23,613 nucleotides of DNA from an uncultured Sutterella sp. (lineage in GTDB: Bacteria > Pseudomonadota > Gammaproteobacteria > Burkholderiales > Burkholderiaceae_F): contig CAJJRX010000030.1 in the NCBI GenBank assembly GCA_905194315.1, positions 1 through 23,613 of the forward strand, in the 5' to 3' direction. The position numbers and the translations under genes are program-made. The notes under the pieces were generated by a model. That model searched no databases and was not told the origin of the DNA. It saw only the letters and a list, made by a program, of their open reading frames with translations. Shown here piece after piece: positions 22,502 to 23,613 of the stretch (position 1 is its first letter; the number at the start of each line of letters is the position of its first letter).

Positions 22502-23281
22502 TTAACCCGTGATAAACCCTGCCATACCGAGGCTTCCCGAGACGCAGGTGTTGTTAAAGACTGTCACCTTCTCGCCGCGGGTGGCGCCGAGCACATACAG
22601 GAGCGGCAGATAGTGCTCGGGAGACGGAATGGCATAGTGCGCAAAGGGAAGTGACTTGTAGTCAATCACCCGCTCATCGTCGCGCTTCTCTACCGCCTCC
22701 ACGACCTTTGCCTGAAAGCCTTCGGCCATGGGTGAGCCTGACGGATTGCCTGGCTCAATACGGTAGAGGTTATGCACGATGTTGCCTGAACCCAGAATCA
22801 GCACGTCTTCGTCTCTCAGGGCTGAGAGCTTCTCTCCCGCAGCGTAATGCCCGGCGGCATCGAGATAGCCGTTCACTGAGAGCTGCAGCACGGGGATGTC
22901 AGCTTCAGGGAACATGTGTGTGAGCACGCTCCACGTGCCGTGGTCAATCCCCCAGGTGTTATCAATCGTCACAGCACCGCCCAGGAGCGCCTCAACGCGG
23001 CGGGCCACCTCCGGTGAGCCAGCCGGCCGGTACTGAAGGTCGTAGAGCGCTTCAGGGAACCCGTACATGTCGTAGATCTGCTCAGGCGTGCGGGTATCCG
23101 CAACGAGGCTCCCGCGCGTGTACCAGTGCGCAGACACGGCCAGAATGGCACGCGGTCTGCCCGCCTCACGCAAAACCCTCTCCCCTGCCTCGCGAAACTG
23201 CCGGGTGATGTCGTTATCGGTAATAGCGAGCATCGGCGAGCCGTGACCGGCAAAGACTGCCGGCATTCGTTGTTGTAGCAT
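22502..23281 (-). CDS. ygiD: 4,5-DOPA-extradiol-type dioxygenase (YgiD, LigB superfamily)
   Basis: A 259-aa cytoplasmic enzyme of the class III (LigB-type) ring-opening dioxygenases; the E. coli relative YgiD opens DOPA. Metal and active-site histidines are present: His13 in AGHGSPM, His52 in VSAHWYT, His114 in GIDHGTW, His170 in SGNIVHN, and His223 in PSPEHYLPL. Length matches the family. ATG 23281 follows GAGGATAAACGCG, with GAGG nine bases upstream; the longer open frame has no ribosome site and reads through a T-rich stretch. It probably acts on catechols. In an anaerobe or microaerophile its role is unclear. Other family members, such as protocatechuate-type enzymes, need a second subunit, which is absent here. 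Confidence 0.92.
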   Translation of the reverse strand: MLQQRMPAVFAGHGSPMLAITDNDITRQFREAGERVLREAGRPRAILAVSAHWYTRGSLVADTRTPEQIYDMYGFPEALYDLQYRPAGSPEVARRVEALLGGAVTIDNTWGIDHGTWSVLTHMFPEADIPVLQLSVNGYLDAAGHYAAGEKLSALRDEDVLILGSGNIVHNLYRIEPGNPSGSPMAEGFQAKVVEAVEKRDDERVIDYKSLPFAHYAIPSPEHYLPLLYVLGATRGEKVTVFNNTCVSGSLGMAGFITG

Positions 23282-23413
23282 CGCGTTTATCCTCAAAAAA
23301 AAATTCAAAATGGTAAGTGCCATTTTAGCGAAGGGACGCGAGCGAAAACGCGCCTGTAAGCACTCTCCCCCTCTCCCGCTAAGATCAGCTCACAACTTTG
23401 GCGCTTCACTCGC

Positions 23414-23456
23414 AAAAAACGCCCCTTTGCCTCAAAGACTGTATTTAACAGGGGCG
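23414..23456 (-). terminator. Intrinsic terminator for a transcript entering from the right
   Basis: On the minus strand CGCCCCT (23456-23450) pairs with AGGGGCG (23426-23420), and six T follow (plus-strand A23414-A23419). The loop is long (23 nt). It shows that a minus-strand transcription unit ends here, upstream of the dioxygenase gene. Confidence 0.65.
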
Positions 23457-23613
23457 CTGCCGCGAGAAGGTGTGACAAACTGTGTCCTCTCCGGACAATC
23501 ACCCGGGCATAAATTGCCACCAGGCCGGTGGCTTTGCCGCCGGGAAGCTGCCGGACTGCAATCGGATAGGGGAAGTGAGATTCCCCACTTGCCCCTTCCA
23601 CACCACCCACCGT
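23457..23613. other. Window end without an assignable gene
   Basis: The minus strand must carry the 3' end of a transcript that stops at the neighbouring terminator, but none of its three frames looks like a known protein tail. One frame ends in TGA inside the terminator loop. A GGGG-AAGTG / CACTT-G-CCCC stem lies near 23567-23597. A short 3' untranslated region, a small RNA or a degenerate gene are all possible; the rest is outside the window. Confidence 0.4.

Noticed and set aside
23305..23610. A 101-codon minus-strand frame at the right edge
   Set aside because: It reads straight through the intrinsic terminator at 23414-23456 and has no family resemblance.

Overview
The window looks like a chromosomal segment of a gut-type Gram-negative betaproteobacterium. 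The family Sutterellaceae (Sutterella/Parasutterella relatives, order Burkholderiales) is my best guess. The basis is a Burkholderiales-style general porin with a C-terminal Phe, a lactate permease with a complete LutABC operon, a Tat-exported FMN/FAD reductase of the fumarate-reductase superfamily without a heme domain, and strongly G/C-ending codons that create long meaningless antisense frames. This placement is inference; no rRNA or tRNA gene is present.

Left end (1-2.3 kb): an AT-rich, foreign-looking piece. It has a perfect 27-bp inverted repeat at the very edge, a short gene whose C-terminal half resembles an HK97-fold phage capsid protein, and a tyrosine recombinase with all catalytic residues. 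The capsid-like frame stays open upstream of any normal start codon and appears broken at an A8 run. This is probably a cryptic phage or phage-derived element. Then follow (2.8-6.9 kb) a DUF4143-type ATPase, an unrecognised 252-aa protein, a 79-aa acidic protein, a DUF1266 protein and a DUF4332 (helix-hairpin-helix) protein, with several clear intrinsic terminators.

Middle (6.9-13.5 kb): a gene-free stretch of about 1.8 kb leads into lldP-lutA-lutB-lutC, a four-gene lactate uptake and oxidation operon closed by a strong terminator. It is followed by an arginase-fold protein with an altered metal motif (GGNC) and a MerR-type regulator that probably form a two-gene unit (13.6-15.3 kb), facing a porin on the other strand.

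Right part (15.4-23.6 kb): the porin; a Tat-exported, probably flavinylated flavoprotein reductase lacking the residues I expect for fumarate binding; a divergent secreted alpha/beta-hydrolase gene interrupted by an in-frame amber codon; a TetR regulator; a secreted protein of unknown function; and a YgiD-like extradiol (4,5-DOPA) dioxygenase. A working picture is that lactate oxidised by LutABC supplies electrons to the quinone pool, the periplasmic flavoprotein passes electrons to an unknown organic acceptor, the porin admits that acceptor, and the secreted esterase (if functional) releases it from an ester. A GGGT-N-ACCC dyad recurs upstream of lldP and in the flavoprotein/esterase intergenic region, so the two halves could share a regulator. 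The chemistry of LutABC and the family assignments are well supported; the linkage and the acceptor are inference.
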